A stretch of 64,000 nucleotides of DNA from Tepidibacter thalassicus DSM 15285 (GCF_900129915.1 NZ_FQXH01000005.1:1-64000), one strand, 5' to 3'. Shown: positions 1-9,788, numbered from the stretch's first letter. Translations and numbers: made by a program. Notes: generated by a model from the sequence alone, not told the origin.

Positions 1-158
1 AAAGAGAGGTGAACAAAAGTACCGTTGGCTTGCGGTATAGCATTGTAGAGATATGCTATTATGTACACTAATATTTGTAAAAATATTGAGTGTATGAATA
101 AAATCTATAATTTTTATATATTTATTTAGATTTTTATAGATTTTATAAAGCTGGTTTT
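1..158 (+). other. Left-edge stretch with three consecutive hairpins
   Basis: No complete gene is visible here. Three inverted repeats follow one another: arms 20-24/33-37, arms 38-43/53-58, and a longer one with arms 64-76/81-94 and one bulged base. The first 40 bases are clearly richer in G and C than their surroundings. The stretch could be the 3' end of a structured RNA that starts left of the window. It could instead be the last codons of a gene: a frame from position 2 reads about 12 codons to a TAG at 38-40. The third hairpin lacks a clean T-run, so it is a poor terminator. The nature of the region is undetermined. Confidence 0.3.
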
Positions 159-737
159 ATGAGTATTATATTGGCATCATCATCTCCTAGGAGAAGAGAG
201 TTGCTTTCGAATTTAAATTTGAAATTTAAAGCGATAAAAAGTGAAATTAAGGAATCTATTGATATAGATAGCAATCCTAAAATAGTAGTTATGAATTTGG
301 CTTTTCAAAAAGCATTAGATGTGGCTAATAAAGTAGAAGAAAATGATATAGTTATTGGAGCGGATACAGTAGTTGTATTGGACAATCAAATATTTGGAAA
401 ACCTGTTGATGAGGATAATGCTTTTGATATGCTCAAAAAATTGTCTGGGAAATATCATGAAGTGATAACAGGGATTAGTGTTATTAGACTTTCTGATAAT
501 ACAAAAATAATAGATTATGAAATTACAAAGGTAAAAATGAAAAACATTGACGATGATAAGATAAAAAGATATATAAGTACAAAAGAGCCAATGGATAAAG
601 CGGGATCATATGGAATACAAGGATATGGTTCTTTATTGGTTGAAAAAATAGAAGGAGATTATTTTAATGTAGTAGGTCTTCCAATTGCAAAATTAGAAGA
701 AATTTTATATAGACATTTTGGGATAAATATTATATAA
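159..737 (+). CDS. maf: Maf-family nucleotide pyrophosphatase
   Basis: Maf (YhdE-like) hydrolyses non-canonical or methylated nucleoside triphosphates, dTTP and UTP to monophosphates and is linked to restraint of septum formation. The 192-residue length is normal. The N-terminal signature ILASSSPRRRELL, the central GADTVV and the late YFNVVGLPI segment are all present. The ATG at 159 gives the family's usual N-terminus although the ribosome site is weak. It heads the maf-radC-mreBCD order typical of Clostridia. The following gap holds no strong terminator, so transcription may run on into radC. Confidence 0.93.
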   Translation: MSIILASSSPRRRELLSNLNLKFKAIKSEIKESIDIDSNPKIVVMNLAFQKALDVANKVEENDIVIGADTVVVLDNQIFGKPVDEDNAFDMLKKLSGKYHEVITGISVIRLSDNTKIIDYEITKVKMKNIDDDKIKRYISTKEPMDKAGSYGIQGYGSLLVEKIEGDYFNVVGLPIAKLEEILYRHFGINII

Positions 738-793
738 ATTTGAATTGTATGAACGGTTGATATTTTATTAAATATAAATATGGAGGTTGTTGT

Positions 794-1492
794 ATGGGTC
801 AAGAAAGAAAAGTATCCATAAAAGAAATGGCAGTAGATGAAAGACCCAGAGAAAAAATACTTTCAAAAGGAGTAAAATATTTATCTAATTCTGAACTTTT
901 GGCTATACTTTTAAGATCAGGAAATAAAGATATGTCTGCTATTGATCTTGCAAATTACATAATAAATATGGATAAATCAGAAGGAATAAGAAATTTATGT
1001 AATATTACTATAGAAGAGCTTAGAAAAGTAAAAGGTATAGGAGTTGCTAAAGCCTGCCAAATATTAGCTGCATTAGAGCTCGGCAAAAGAGTTGCAAAAG
1101 CTTCTTTTGGACAAAGAGTTAAAATAACAAGTCCTGATGATATAGCAAGTGTATATATGGAAGAACTTAGGTATTTAAAAAAAGAAGTTTTTAAGATAGT
1201 TCTTTTAAATACAAAAAACGAAATAATATCTAATATAGAAATTTCTGTAGGATCTTTAAATTCATCAATAGTTCATCCGAGAGAAGTTTTTGTTGAAGCT
1301 ATAAAAAGAAGTGCAAATAAAATTATTCTTATGCACAATCATCCTTCAGGTCATGTAGAACCAAGTAGGGAAGATAAAAGTATTACTAAAAGGTTGATTG
1401 ATGGAGGTAAAATAATAGGCATAGATATTATAGATCATATAATAATTGGAGATGGTATATACTTTAGCTTTAAAGCGAAAGGATTAATTTAG
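794..1492 (+). CDS. radC: RadC/JAB-domain protein
   Basis: This 232-residue protein has the RadC layout: an N-terminal helix-hairpin-helix part (KVKGIGVAKACQILAALELG, residues about 80-100) and a C-terminal JAB/MPN metalloprotease-like domain. The metal signature HNHPSGHVEPSREDKSIT holds the His-x-His and downstream Asp ligands. The old role in DNA repair is poorly supported experimentally, so the cellular function remains uncertain. The start at 794 has a clear GGAGG site. The gene lies 15 bases before mreB and is probably cotranscribed with it. Confidence 0.9.
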   Translation: MGQERKVSIKEMAVDERPREKILSKGVKYLSNSELLAILLRSGNKDMSAIDLANYIINMDKSEGIRNLCNITIEELRKVKGIGVAKACQILAALELGKRVAKASFGQRVKITSPDDIASVYMEELRYLKKEVFKIVLLNTKNEIISNIEISVGSLNSSIVHPREVFVEAIKRSANKIILMHNHPSGHVEPSREDKSITKRLIDGGKIIGIDIIDHIIIGDGIYFSFKAKGLI

Positions 1493-1507
1493 AAAGGAGA
1501 AAGAATT

Positions 1508-2569
1508 ATGAAAAAGACTAAAAAAACTAGACAAAAAAAGGGAAGTTTTTTTGATATGATTTCAAAAGATATGGGTATAGATTTAGGAACAGCTAATACT
1601 TTGGTTTATGTAAGAGGAAATGGTATAGTAGTAAGAGAACCTTCAGTTGTAGCTATAAGAGATGATAACAAGGAAGTTTTAGCGGTTGGAGAAGAAGCTA
1701 AAAAAATGATAGGAAGAACTCCGGGGAATATTATAGCTATAAGACCTATGAAAGATGGAGTGATTGCGGATTTTGATGTAACTCAAAGTATGCTTAGGTA
1801 TTTTATAAAAAAAGCGTATCCTAAAAAAACATTAATTAGTCCAAGAATTGCTGTGTGTGTTCCTTATGGAGTAACAGAAGTAGAGAAAAGAGCTATAGAA
1901 GATGCAGCACGTCAAGCTGGAGCGAGAGATGCATATTTAATTGAAGAGCCAATGGCAGCTGCTATTGGAGCAGGATTAAAGGTTGAAGAACCTGATGGAA
2001 ATATGGTAGTAGATATAGGTGGAGGTACAAGTGAAATTGCAGTTATATCTTTAGGTGGTATAGTTACAGCTAAATCAATTAGAGTAGGTGGAGATGAACT
2101 TGATGAATCGATAGTTAATTATGTGAAAAAAGAATATAATCTTATGATTGGAGAAAGAACTGCAGAGGAAGTAAAAATAAAAATAGGTTCTGCTTTTAAA
2201 GAAGAAAAAGAAGAAAAATTAGATGTAAGAGGAAGAGATTTAATTTCAGGACTTCCAAAAACTATAAACATTACATCTTCTGAAGTGAGAGAAGCTTTAA
2301 AAGAGCCTATTACTAGTATAGTAGATGCAATAAAGGCAACTCTTGAAATAACTCCTCCTGAACTTGCAGCAGATATAATGGAGAATGGTATAATGCTTAC
2401 TGGTGGAGGAGCACTTTTAAAAGGTCTTGATAAATTGGTTAAAGAAGAAACTGGTATGCCTGTACATATTGCAGAAAATCCTCTTGATTGTGTAGCAATA
2501 GGAACTGGAAAATCAGTAGAAGACAAGGAAATCTTCAATAAAGTTCTTATGTATGCAAGAAAAAGTTAA
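1508..2569 (+). CDS. mreB: Rod shape-determining protein MreB
   Basis: MreB is the bacterial actin that directs lateral wall synthesis beneath the membrane. Visible signatures are phosphate-1 ([12 protein letters not shown]), phosphate-2 ([13 protein letters not shown]) and the adenosine motif ([14 protein letters not shown]). At 353 residues it is slightly longer than usual because about 20 residues, beginning with a lysine-rich stretch, precede the actin fold. The GAAAGGAG site before 1508 supports the longer start. mreC, mreD and a class B PBP follow almost without gaps, forming the elongasome operon. Confidence 0.96.
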   Translation: MKKTKKTRQKKGSFFDMISKDMGIDLGTANTLVYVRGNGIVVREPSVVAIRDDNKEVLAVGEEAKKMIGRTPGNIIAIRPMKDGVIADFDVTQSMLRYFIKKAYPKKTLISPRIAVCVPYGVTEVEKRAIEDAARQAGARDAYLIEEPMAAAIGAGLKVEEPDGNMVVDIGGGTSEIAVISLGGIVTAKSIRVGGDELDESIVNYVKKEYNLMIGERTAEEVKIKIGSAFKEEKEEKLDVRGRDLISGLPKTINITSSEVREALKEPITSIVDAIKATLEITPPELAADIMENGIMLTGGGALLKGLDKLVKEETGMPVHIAENPLDCVAIGTGKSVEDKEIFNKVLMYARKS

Positions 2570-2580
2570 GAGATGGTGAT

Positions 2581-3447
2581 ATGGTGAGAAGTAAAAAGAA
2601 AAATAATTCAAATAAAGAAGTGATAGTAGTTGTTTTGATTGCTATCACTCTACTTGTAATTATAGGGATGTCTATTAAAGGAAATATAAACAATTATTTG
2701 ACAGGTGCTATTTTAGATGTTGCTTCTCCTATTCAAAGAGGAATAAATAAAATTTTTACGATTACTAGTGAAAATATTTCTGGGATAATAAATTATAGAA
2801 GTAATATTAAAAAGGTTAAACTGTTGTCTAAAGAGAATGAAGAGTTAAAGAAAAAAATAATAGATATAGATTTAAAAAGAGATGAACTTAATTCGCTTAG
2901 AGATTTAAAAAAATCTTTAAATTATATAAGTGAAAATTATGATAAAAGTTATATAAGTGCATCGGTAGTAAGTAAAAACGACGGGAATTGGTATACTACT
3001 TTTACTGTATCTGCAGGAAAAAAAGACGGAGTGGTTAAAAATAGCATTGTAATTTCAGGAGAAGGGCTTGTAGGAAAAATATATGAAGTTTCAAATAATT
3101 ATTCTAAAGCTATTTCACTGCTTAACAATAAATCTGCTGTGAGTTTTGAAGTTTTGAGAAAGGGAGAGTATACAGGAGTTATCAGTCAAAATTTATCAAT
3201 AGATTCTAGCGAAAATTTTGAAGGGTATTTAAAAGGTTATTTATTTGATATAAAATATGAAGTGGTTCCTGGAGATATAATAGTAACTTCAGGTATAGGA
3301 ATATATCCTAAAGGAATACCACTTGGAGAGGTAGAAAAAGTAATAGAAGATAAAAATAATTTACTAAAATATATAAAAGTAAAACCTTATGTCAATTTTA
3401 AAAAGATAGATAAGGTTTTGATAATAAGACCTAGGATAATAGAGTAA
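2581..3447 (+). CDS. mreC: Rod shape-determining protein MreC
   Basis: MreC is a bitopic scaffold linking MreB to the periplasmic-side PBP and RodA machinery. The 288-residue product has a basic N-terminus, one membrane segment at about residues 13-32, a coiled coil at about 70-110, and the beta-rich MreC domain with the conserved GEGLVGKIYEVS and VPGDIIVTSG-like segments. It begins 11 bases after mreB. A GTG three bases downstream is an alternative start. Confidence 0.93.
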   Translation: MVRSKKKNNSNKEVIVVVLIAITLLVIIGMSIKGNINNYLTGAILDVASPIQRGINKIFTITSENISGIINYRSNIKKVKLLSKENEELKKKIIDIDLKRDELNSLRDLKKSLNYISENYDKSYISASVVSKNDGNWYTTFTVSAGKKDGVVKNSIVISGEGLVGKIYEVSNNYSKAISLLNNKSAVSFEVLRKGEYTGVISQNLSIDSSENFEGYLKGYLFDIKYEVVPGDIIVTSGIGIYPKGIPLGEVEKVIEDKNNLLKYIKVKPYVNFKKIDKVLIIRPRIIE

Positions 3448-3461
3448 AGAGGGAATCTTAA

Positions 3462-3950
3462 ATGAAAAATTTTATATTAGTATTTTTAGGAATGACATTA
3501 ATTATATTGGAAAATAGCGTTCTAAATTATATCGACATATTTGACTTGAGTATAAATATGTCGATTATATATATAAGTATTATTTCTTTGTTTTTAAAAC
3601 GAAATCAAGGAGCTTTTATAGGTTTAATATTAGGTTTTTTTAAGGATATTTTGATAGGTAGATTTTTAGGAATAAATGCTCTTATATTTTTTGTAATTGG
3701 ATATGTGTATGGAATATTAAAAGATAAAGTTTTTAAAGAAAATGTTATGACTATAGTAATTTTGATTTTTTTCTCTAGTATCTTTGAGTCTTTTATTAAT
3801 TTTATATTTTTAAAGAGTTTTTTTACGAGTAGTAAAATTATAATTTCAATTTATAAAGGTTTTGTAATTATACCTATTTTAAATGTTGTAGTAGCTTTGT
3901 TTGTACATAAATTTTTAATTGATTTTATAAAAAAATTAGACAATATTTAA
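3462..3950 (+). CDS. mreD: Rod shape-determining protein MreD
   Basis: MreD is an integral membrane partner of MreC in the elongasome. The product has 162 residues, almost entirely hydrophobic helices (four to six segments), with the GLILGFFKDILIGRFLGINAL stretch typical of the family. Its stop codon overlaps the first possible start of the PBP gene, so the two are translationally coupled. Assignment rests on hydrophobicity, size and position, because MreD sequences diverge widely. Confidence 0.88.
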   Translation: MKNFILVFLGMTLIILENSVLNYIDIFDLSINMSIIYISIISLFLKRNQGAFIGLILGFFKDILIGRFLGINALIFFVIGYVYGILKDKVFKENVMTIVILIFFSSIFESFINFIFLKSFFTSSKIIISIYKGFVIIPILNVVVALFVHKFLIDFIKKLDNI

Positions 3951-3961
3951 TGGTGATTGTT

Positions 3962-6757
3962 ATGAAGAACAAAAAATTTGAGGATAGATATGACGTTTTA
4001 AAATTTTCATTTATACTTGTATTTTCCGTAATTATTTTGAAGTTAGGTTATATGACAGTTATAAAAGGTGAAGAGTATTATGAACAAGCGCAAAATAAAG
4101 TGTATAAAAAAATACCAATAGAAGCACCTAGAGGAGAAATAAGAGATAGATATGGAAGGTTGCTTGCGGGAAATAGAGCGTCTTTTACTGTTCAGTTGTC
4201 AAAAGATGAGATAGAAAAATCAGATCCTAATAAGATAGCTAATAAGGTGATAAAAATATTAGAACAGAATGGAGAGAAGTACATAGATGAATTTCCAATA
4301 ATAATAGAGAATGGAAAGTTTTATTATACATATGATAGAACAATAAATGAATGGAAACGAAAAAACAATATACCTTTAAGTTATAATGCAGAGAAAAGTT
4401 TTTATGAGATTGTCGATAGGTTGATTAATGATGGGATATTGAATGTAGATAAAGATACAGATAAATATGAGCTTCAGAAATTGTTGAATGAAAAAGGTTA
4501 TTATCCTCCCATATATGTGTCTAAATGGAAATTTGCAGAAGAAGTTAAAAAAGAGCAGTGGCTTTATAGGTATAGAATAAAGGAAGAAAATATTAGTGCA
4601 AAAGATGCATTTAAAAAAGTTAGAGATTACTATAAAATTTCAGAAGAATTAAATGATTATGATGCTAGAAAAATACTTTTGGTTAGAGATTTGTTAAAAT
4701 CTCAGGGATATTTACAATACCAGCCTATAAAACTTGCACTTGATGTAAGCAAAGAAACTGTATCGGAAATAGAGGAGTATGCTATGGAACTTCCTGGTGT
4801 TAGTATAGAAACTGAACCTATAAGATATTATCCTAATGGAAATTTCGCTTCGCATATATTAGGGACAATAGGGAAAATATCGCAGCAAAATGAAATAGAT
4901 ACATATATAAAGAAAAAAGGTTACAGTATAAGTGATATGATAGGTAAAATTGGTATAGAAAAAAAATATGAAGAAAAACTTCATGGAGAAAAAGGTTATA
5001 AAAAGGTAGAAGTTGACGCGTATGGAAGACTTATACGAAAGATAGATATTAAAAATCCTATAGCAGGAGATACTGTATATTTGACTATTGATAAAGATTT
5101 ACAAGAAGTAGCTGAGAATTCTTTAAAAAATGTTTTGAAAACTATTCAAGTAGGAGGAACTTATAAAAGTCCTTGGGGAAATGTAAGACTTAGAGATAGT
5201 AAGAGAATATATAATAAAGCTAAATCAGGTGCTGTTGTAGCACTTGATGTTAAAACCGGAGAAGTACTTGCCATGGCAAGTTATCCAGATTATGATCCAA
5301 ATTTGTTTGCTACAGGAATAACTAATGAGGATATGGAAAAACTCCTTCCTGAAAATAAAAATGATCCATTAGCAGCAAAGCCGCTTTATAATACAGCTAC
5401 ATTTACAGCAGTTCAGCCTGGATCGATATTTAAGATGATAACAGGTCTTGCTGCTATTGAAAATGGACTTGATCCTAATTATAAAATTAATGCTAAGGGA
5501 AGAATAATGCTTGGGAATAAATCATTTGGATGTTGGATATGGAATTCTCATAGAGGAAGTCATGGACCTACAGATTTGTATAAAGCAATTGAACATTCTT
5601 GTAATTATTATTTTTATTGTGTAAGCGTTGGGTATGATTATGGAAGTAATAAACCTCTTCCTGTAAAGATGAGTGTGGAAGAAGTTTTAAAATATGCAAA
5701 ATTATTTGGACTAGATGAAAGAACTGGAATTGAAATAGAAGAAATACCAGGAAAAGTTCCAAATCCTGAGGCAAAACTTAAAAATACAAGAAGAGCTTTA
5801 GAGTATACTTTAAATAGAAAGTTAAAAAATTATTTTGAAGATATAAATGATAAGAATAAGGAAGAATATGAAAAGAGAATAAAAGAAATAGTAAATTGGA
5901 TAGATGAAAATCCAAGTAGAGGAACTATAATGAAAAGACTTAAAAGTTTGAAAATAAAAGAGGATAAAATATCTGAAGTTGCTGATCTTGTGAAATACAG
6001 TTATTTTAATCAAGCAAAGTGGAAAACAGGAGATACTTTCAATTTATCAATAGGACAGGGAGCACATGCTTATACTCCACTTCAAATGGCAAACTATATT
6101 TCAGCTTTAGTAAATGGAGGATATAAAAATAAAGTTTCAGTAGTGGATAAAGTAGAATCTTATGATAAAATGAAAGTAGAAAAAACTAAGAAAGAGAAAG
6201 AAAGGATACCATTAAAAGATTATAATAATTTAGAACATATCAAAAGGGGAATGCTTAGAGTTACACAGACAGGAACAGCTAAGAGGACTTTTAAAAATTT
6301 TCCAATTAAAGTTGGAGCAAAAACGGGAACTGCACAGAGAAGTGGAAGAATTCCTACAAAAGATGAAGCACAGTATTTAATAGATCATATGTCTAGTTTC
6401 GGAGTAAATCCTAGTGAAGCTTTAGAGCTTGCAAATAAATATGAAAAACAAGATAAAAGTAAATTAAGCAGAGATTATTATATAAGAAAAGCATTATTTG
6501 AATTAAATCCTCATTTGACGTATGATCAAATAAATAGATTTAAAGATACTTATGATGATTTTGCGTGGTTTGTGTCATTTGCACCGTATAAAGATCCAGA
6601 AATAGCTGTTGTAGTTTTAATATTTCAAGGTGGCCATGGGGGATATGCAGCTCCTATAGCTAGAGATATAATAGCAGAGTATTTTGGACTTACAAAAGAT
6701 AAAAATACAGATGATGTAAAGGAAGAGTTAAAATTAATAGAAGAATTAAAAAGATAA
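3962..6757 (+). CDS. mrdA: Penicillin-binding protein 2 (elongasome transpeptidase)
   Basis: This class B PBP cross-links peptidoglycan during cell elongation, working with RodA and MreBCD. It has one N-terminal membrane segment (about 13-32), a PBP dimer domain and a C-terminal transpeptidase domain. Counting from 3962, the active-site motifs are SIFK at Ser488, SCN at Ser546 and KTGT at Lys787. At 931 residues it exceeds typical PBP2 length because of lysine-rich insertions between SCN and KTG and just after KTG; similar long forms occur in Clostridia. An ATG at 3950 is possible, but GGTGAT at 3953-3958 favours the start at 3962. Confidence 0.93.
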   Translation: MKNKKFEDRYDVLKFSFILVFSVIILKLGYMTVIKGEEYYEQAQNKVYKKIPIEAPRGEIRDRYGRLLAGNRASFTVQLSKDEIEKSDPNKIANKVIKILEQNGEKYIDEFPIIIENGKFYYTYDRTINEWKRKNNIPLSYNAEKSFYEIVDRLINDGILNVDKDTDKYELQKLLNEKGYYPPIYVSKWKFAEEVKKEQWLYRYRIKEENISAKDAFKKVRDYYKISEELNDYDARKILLVRDLLKSQGYLQYQPIKLALDVSKETVSEIEEYAMELPGVSIETEPIRYYPNGNFASHILGTIGKISQQNEIDTYIKKKGYSISDMIGKIGIEKKYEEKLHGEKGYKKVEVDAYGRLIRKIDIKNPIAGDTVYLTIDKDLQEVAENSLKNVLKTIQVGGTYKSPWGNVRLRDSKRIYNKAKSGAVVALDVKTGEVLAMASYPDYDPNLFATGITNEDMEKLLPENKNDPLAAKPLYNTATFTAVQPGSIFKMITGLAAIENGLDPNYKINAKGRIMLGNKSFGCWIWNSHRGSHGPTDLYKAIEHSCNYYFYCVSVGYDYGSNKPLPVKMSVEEVLKYAKLFGLDERTGIEIEEIPGKVPNPEAKLKNTRRALEYTLNRKLKNYFEDINDKNKEEYEKRIKEIVNWIDENPSRGTIMKRLKSLKIKEDKISEVADLVKYSYFNQAKWKTGDTFNLSIGQGAHAYTPLQMANYISALVNGGYKNKVSVVDKVESYDKMKVEKTKKEKERIPLKDYNNLEHIKRGMLRVTQTGTAKRTFKNFPIKVGAKTGTAQRSGRIPTKDEAQYLIDHMSSFGVNPSEALELANKYEKQDKSKLSRDYYIRKALFELNPHLTYDQINRFKDTYDDFAWFVSFAPYKDPEIAVVVLIFQGGHGGYAAPIARDIIAEYFGLTKDKNTDDVKEELKLIEELKR

Positions 6758-6817
6758 AGAAGGATTTATATAATTTTTGAAGAATTTAAAAATATATAGT
6801 CTTTTGGAGGAGTAGGT

Positions 6818-7480
6818 ATGGCTTTAGGAGAGGTTGTAGAATTTAAAGGGAATAACAAAGATATGCTATTTAAGAGAGATATAGTAGAATTTAAAGGAAG
6901 TAAAAAGGGATTAATTATTAATGTGAAAGAATGTAGTGATTTTGAGAAGATAAAAGAGCAAATAATCAAAAAGATAGAGAGTGCAGGGAGATTTTTTAAA
7001 GGTGCAAAAATTGTATCAATAAATTGTAAAACACTCAATGATGTAGAAATACTACATCTTAAGGATATAATAACATCAAAATTTGAAATTGAATTTATAG
7101 AAGAAGAAGAGGAAAAAGAAAGTATTTTTCAAGGAATAAATGAAGGGCCAACTAAGTTTATAAAAAATACTGTACGATCAGGTACAAAGATTGAATTTAA
7201 AGGAAATGTAGTGATAGTTGGAGATGTAAATCCTGGAGGACAAGTAATAGCTCACGGAAATGTATTAATAATGGGATCTTTAAGAGGCGTTGTACATGCA
7301 GGAGCTAATGGCAATAGAAATGCTTTTGTTGTAGCGTATAATTTAGATCCTATACAGCTTAGAATTGCAAATATAATAGCTATAGCTCCAGAAGATAACT
7401 TTCAAAAACCTAATTGGCCTGAAATTGCTTTTATAAAGGATGATTATATAATTATAGAGCCATATTTGAATAAAAAATAG
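6818..7480 (+). CDS. minC: Septum site-determining protein MinC
   Basis: MinC inhibits FtsZ polymerisation away from midcell and is recruited by MinD. The 220-residue product has the N-terminal inhibitory domain and the C-terminal beta-helix domain, recognisable by GNVVIVGDVNPGGQVIAHGNV. The start has a GGAGGAG site. An oddity is that the first beta strand is duplicated: VVEFKGNNK is followed 16 residues later by IVEFKGSKK, and a 14-base DNA identity (6836-6849 and 6884-6897) underlies it. An internal ATG at 6863 would give the usual length but lacks a ribosome site. Confidence 0.93.
   Translation: MALGEVVEFKGNNKDMLFKRDIVEFKGSKKGLIINVKECSDFEKIKEQIIKKIESAGRFFKGAKIVSINCKTLNDVEILHLKDIITSKFEIEFIEEEEEKESIFQGINEGPTKFIKNTVRSGTKIEFKGNVVIVGDVNPGGQVIAHGNVLIMGSLRGVVHAGANGNRNAFVVAYNLDPIQLRIANIIAIAPEDNFQKPNWPEIAFIKDDYIIIEPYLNKK
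6836..6897 (+). repeat. In-frame duplication at the 5' end of minC
   Basis: The 14 bases at 6836-6849 recur exactly at 6884-6897, 48 bases (16 codons) apart. They encode VEFKG, the opening strand of the MinC fold. A local in-frame duplication is the simplest explanation. Confidence 0.6.
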
Positions 7481-7509
7481 TCAATATGCACGAATGGGGG
7501 TAGTTTTAT

Positions 7510-8307
7510 ATGAGTGAAGTTATAGTAATTACGTCTGGTAAAGGTGGAGTTGGAAAAACTACAACAACTGCTAATTTAGGAACAGCACTTAGTCTTGCAG
7601 GTAAAAAGACTGTAGTAGTAGATGCAGATATTGGGCTTAGAAATTTAGATGTTGTTATGGGACTTGAAAATAGAATAGTTTATGATATTGTAGATGTAGT
7701 TGAAGGAACATGTAGATTAAAGCAGGCATTAATAAAGGATAAAAGATTTGAAAATTTATATCTTTTACCTGCAGCTCAAACGAGAGATAAAAATGCTATT
7801 TCACCAGAACAGATGAAAAAATTATGTGAAGATTTAAAAAAATCATTTGAATATGTATTGATTGATTGTCCTGCAGGAATTGAGCAGGGATTTAAAAATG
7901 CAATAGCAGGAGCTGATAAAGCTATAGTTGTAACAACACCTGAAGTTTCAGCTGTTAGAGATGCTGATAGGATTATAGGACTTTTAGAAGCTAATGAAAT
8001 AAGCGATCCACAACTTATCATAAATAGAATAAGACTTGAAATGGTAAAACGTGGAGATATGATGGATATGGAAGATATAATAGATATTTTGGCTATAGAT
8101 TTAGTAGGTGTTGTTCCAGATGATGAGAGTATAATAATATCTACTAACAAAGGAGAACCAGCTGTAACAGATGCTAAATCACTAGCTGGACAAGCATATA
8201 AGAATGTATCGAAGAGAATAATGGGAGAAGAAGTTCCTTTCTTAAATATAGAAACGCAAGATTCCTTTATGACAAAGCTTAAAAAAATATTTGGACTTGC
8301 TAAATAG
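7510..8307 (+). CDS. minD: Septum site-determining ATPase MinD
   Basis: MinD is the membrane-associated ATPase that recruits MinC and is controlled by MinE. The deviant Walker A motif GKGGVGKTT sits near the N-terminus, the DIGLRNLDVVMGLE switch follows, and a C-terminal amphipathic membrane-targeting helix (FMTKLKKIFGL) is present. Length (265) is normal. It is 29 bases after minC and is followed directly by minE, so the complete oscillating minCDE set is present. Confidence 0.96.
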   Translation: MSEVIVITSGKGGVGKTTTTANLGTALSLAGKKTVVVDADIGLRNLDVVMGLENRIVYDIVDVVEGTCRLKQALIKDKRFENLYLLPAAQTRDKNAISPEQMKKLCEDLKKSFEYVLIDCPAGIEQGFKNAIAGADKAIVVTTPEVSAVRDADRIIGLLEANEISDPQLIINRIRLEMVKRGDMMDMEDIIDILAIDLVGVVPDDESIIISTNKGEPAVTDAKSLAGQAYKNVSKRIMGEEVPFLNIETQDSFMTKLKKIFGLAK

Positions 8308-8318
8308 GGGTGGTAGCA

Positions 8319-8603
8319 ATGCTAGATTTGTTTAAGATGTTTGGTAATGAATCTAAAACAAGCAAAAATGTAGCAAAAGAAAGACTTAAGTTAGTATTAG
8401 TTCATGATAGAGTGGATTGTTCTGCTAAGTTTTTAGATATGATAAAGGGAGATATAATAAAGGTTATATCTGAATACATTGAAATAGATGAAAATGGTTT
8501 AGAAATTAAGATGGCAAAATCTAGAAATGAAAACAAAGATGCACCTGTATCTGCGTTAGTTGCGAACATTCCTATAAAAAAATTAAAAGAAGGAGTAAGA
8601 TAA
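8319..8603 (+). CDS. minE: Cell division topological specificity factor MinE
   Basis: MinE drives MinD release and pole-to-pole oscillation. The product from 8319 has 94 residues and carries the anti-MinCD region (KNVAKERLKLVLVHDR) plus the C-terminal dimerisation domain. A GTG at 8310 is in frame, but GGGTGG at 8308-8313 is correctly spaced only for the ATG at 8319, and MLDLFKMF is the usual N-terminus. A terminator hairpin follows, ending the min cluster. Confidence 0.93.
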   Translation: MLDLFKMFGNESKTSKNVAKERLKLVLVHDRVDCSAKFLDMIKGDIIKVISEYIEIDENGLEIKMAKSRNENKDAPVSALVANIPIKKLKEGVR

Positions 8604-8609
8604 TATTAT

Positions 8610-8647
8610 AAATATTGGGAAGTCCTATGGGGTTTCCCAATATTTTT
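8610..8647 (+). terminator. Rho-independent terminator after minE
   Basis: A perfect 12-bp stem (8610-8621 with 8634-8645) carrying TTGGG/CCCAA and followed by T residues lies between minE and rodA. Because rodA begins 17 bases later, some read-through is likely. Confidence 0.85.
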
Positions 8648-8663
8648 CAGTAGGTGATAAATT

Positions 8664-9773
8664 ATGAATGTTCAAATTAAGATGTTTAAAAATATTGATT
8701 GGATATTAGTTTTTACTGTTATATGCATATTTATTATAGGAATGATTGTTATTAGTAGTGCAACCCATGTGAATGATTCAGGAAGTTTTAGACAATTACA
8801 GGTGCAGGCTATATCATTTGTTATTGGAATAGTAATAATATCTTTTATACTTTTGGTAGATTACAATAAATTAGGCAAATATTATAAGCAAATATATATA
8901 TTGAATATATTACTGTTACTTGCAGTGTATATTCCGGGACTTGGTGTATCTCATGCAGGGGCAAGATCTTGGATTAAGTTAGGTCCAATTGATTTTCAAA
9001 CTTCAGAAATTGTAAAATTAGGTTTTATTATCAGTTTTGCAAAATTTTTAGAGGATAAAAAAGATAAGTTAAATACATTTAAGGATTTAATTCCTGTTAT
9101 TATTTATGCTGGACCTATACTGCTTTTAATTTTAAAACAGCCAGATCTTGGAACTGCAATTGTGTTTATGTCTATTATATTTGGAATGACTTTTATTACT
9201 GGATTAAATGCTAAAATAATAGGATATGGAGGATTAGGTGCAGTTTTTTGCATACCGATAATTTATAAATTTTTAAAACCGCATCAAAGAGTTAGAATAG
9301 ATGCTTTTTTACATCCTGGAGATCCAAAATACGAGGGAAACTTTCAAGTTATTCAGTCTATGATAGCGATAGGTTCAGGAAAAATATTTGGGAAAGGTTT
9401 GTTTAAAGGAACTCAAAATCAATATAATTTTCTTCCGGTTCAAGAAACAGATTTTATATTTGCCGTTTTAGGTGAAGAGTTTGGGCTTTTAGGAGGAATT
9501 GTTTTAGTTTTGTTGTTTTTACTATTTTTAGTTAGAATATTGAAAATAGCTAAAAATGCAAAGGATTTTTATGGATCACTTATAACAGTAGGAGTTTTAT
9601 TCATGTTTTTATATCAGATTGTTCAAAATATAGGAATGGCTATAGGATTAATGCCAGTAACTGGAGTAACTCTTCCTTTTGTAAGTTATGGAGGGAGTTC
9701 ACTGGTTACAAGTATGATGGCTTTAGGGCTTATATTAAATGTTTCGATGAGAAGAAAAAAGATAAATTTTTAA
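8664..9773 (+). CDS. rodA: RodA (FtsW/RodA/SpoVE family) glycosyltransferase
   Basis: RodA polymerises glycan strands for the elongasome together with the class B PBP. The 369-residue product is polytopic with about ten membrane segments. Conserved loops include KQPDLGTA and, near the end, MPVTGVTLPFVSYGGSS. The position close to mreBCD-mrdA favours the RodA subgroup over FtsW or SpoVE, although the family cannot be split with certainty by eye. Confidence 0.9.
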   Translation: MNVQIKMFKNIDWILVFTVICIFIIGMIVISSATHVNDSGSFRQLQVQAISFVIGIVIISFILLVDYNKLGKYYKQIYILNILLLLAVYIPGLGVSHAGARSWIKLGPIDFQTSEIVKLGFIISFAKFLEDKKDKLNTFKDLIPVIIYAGPILLLILKQPDLGTAIVFMSIIFGMTFITGLNAKIIGYGGLGAVFCIPIIYKFLKPHQRVRIDAFLHPGDPKYEGNFQVIQSMIAIGSGKIFGKGLFKGTQNQYNFLPVQETDFIFAVLGEEFGLLGGIVLVLLFLLFLVRILKIAKNAKDFYGSLITVGVLFMFLYQIVQNIGMAIGLMPVTGVTLPFVSYGGSSLVTSMMALGLILNVSMRRKKINF

Positions 9774-9788
9774 AAGGAGATGTAAAAT

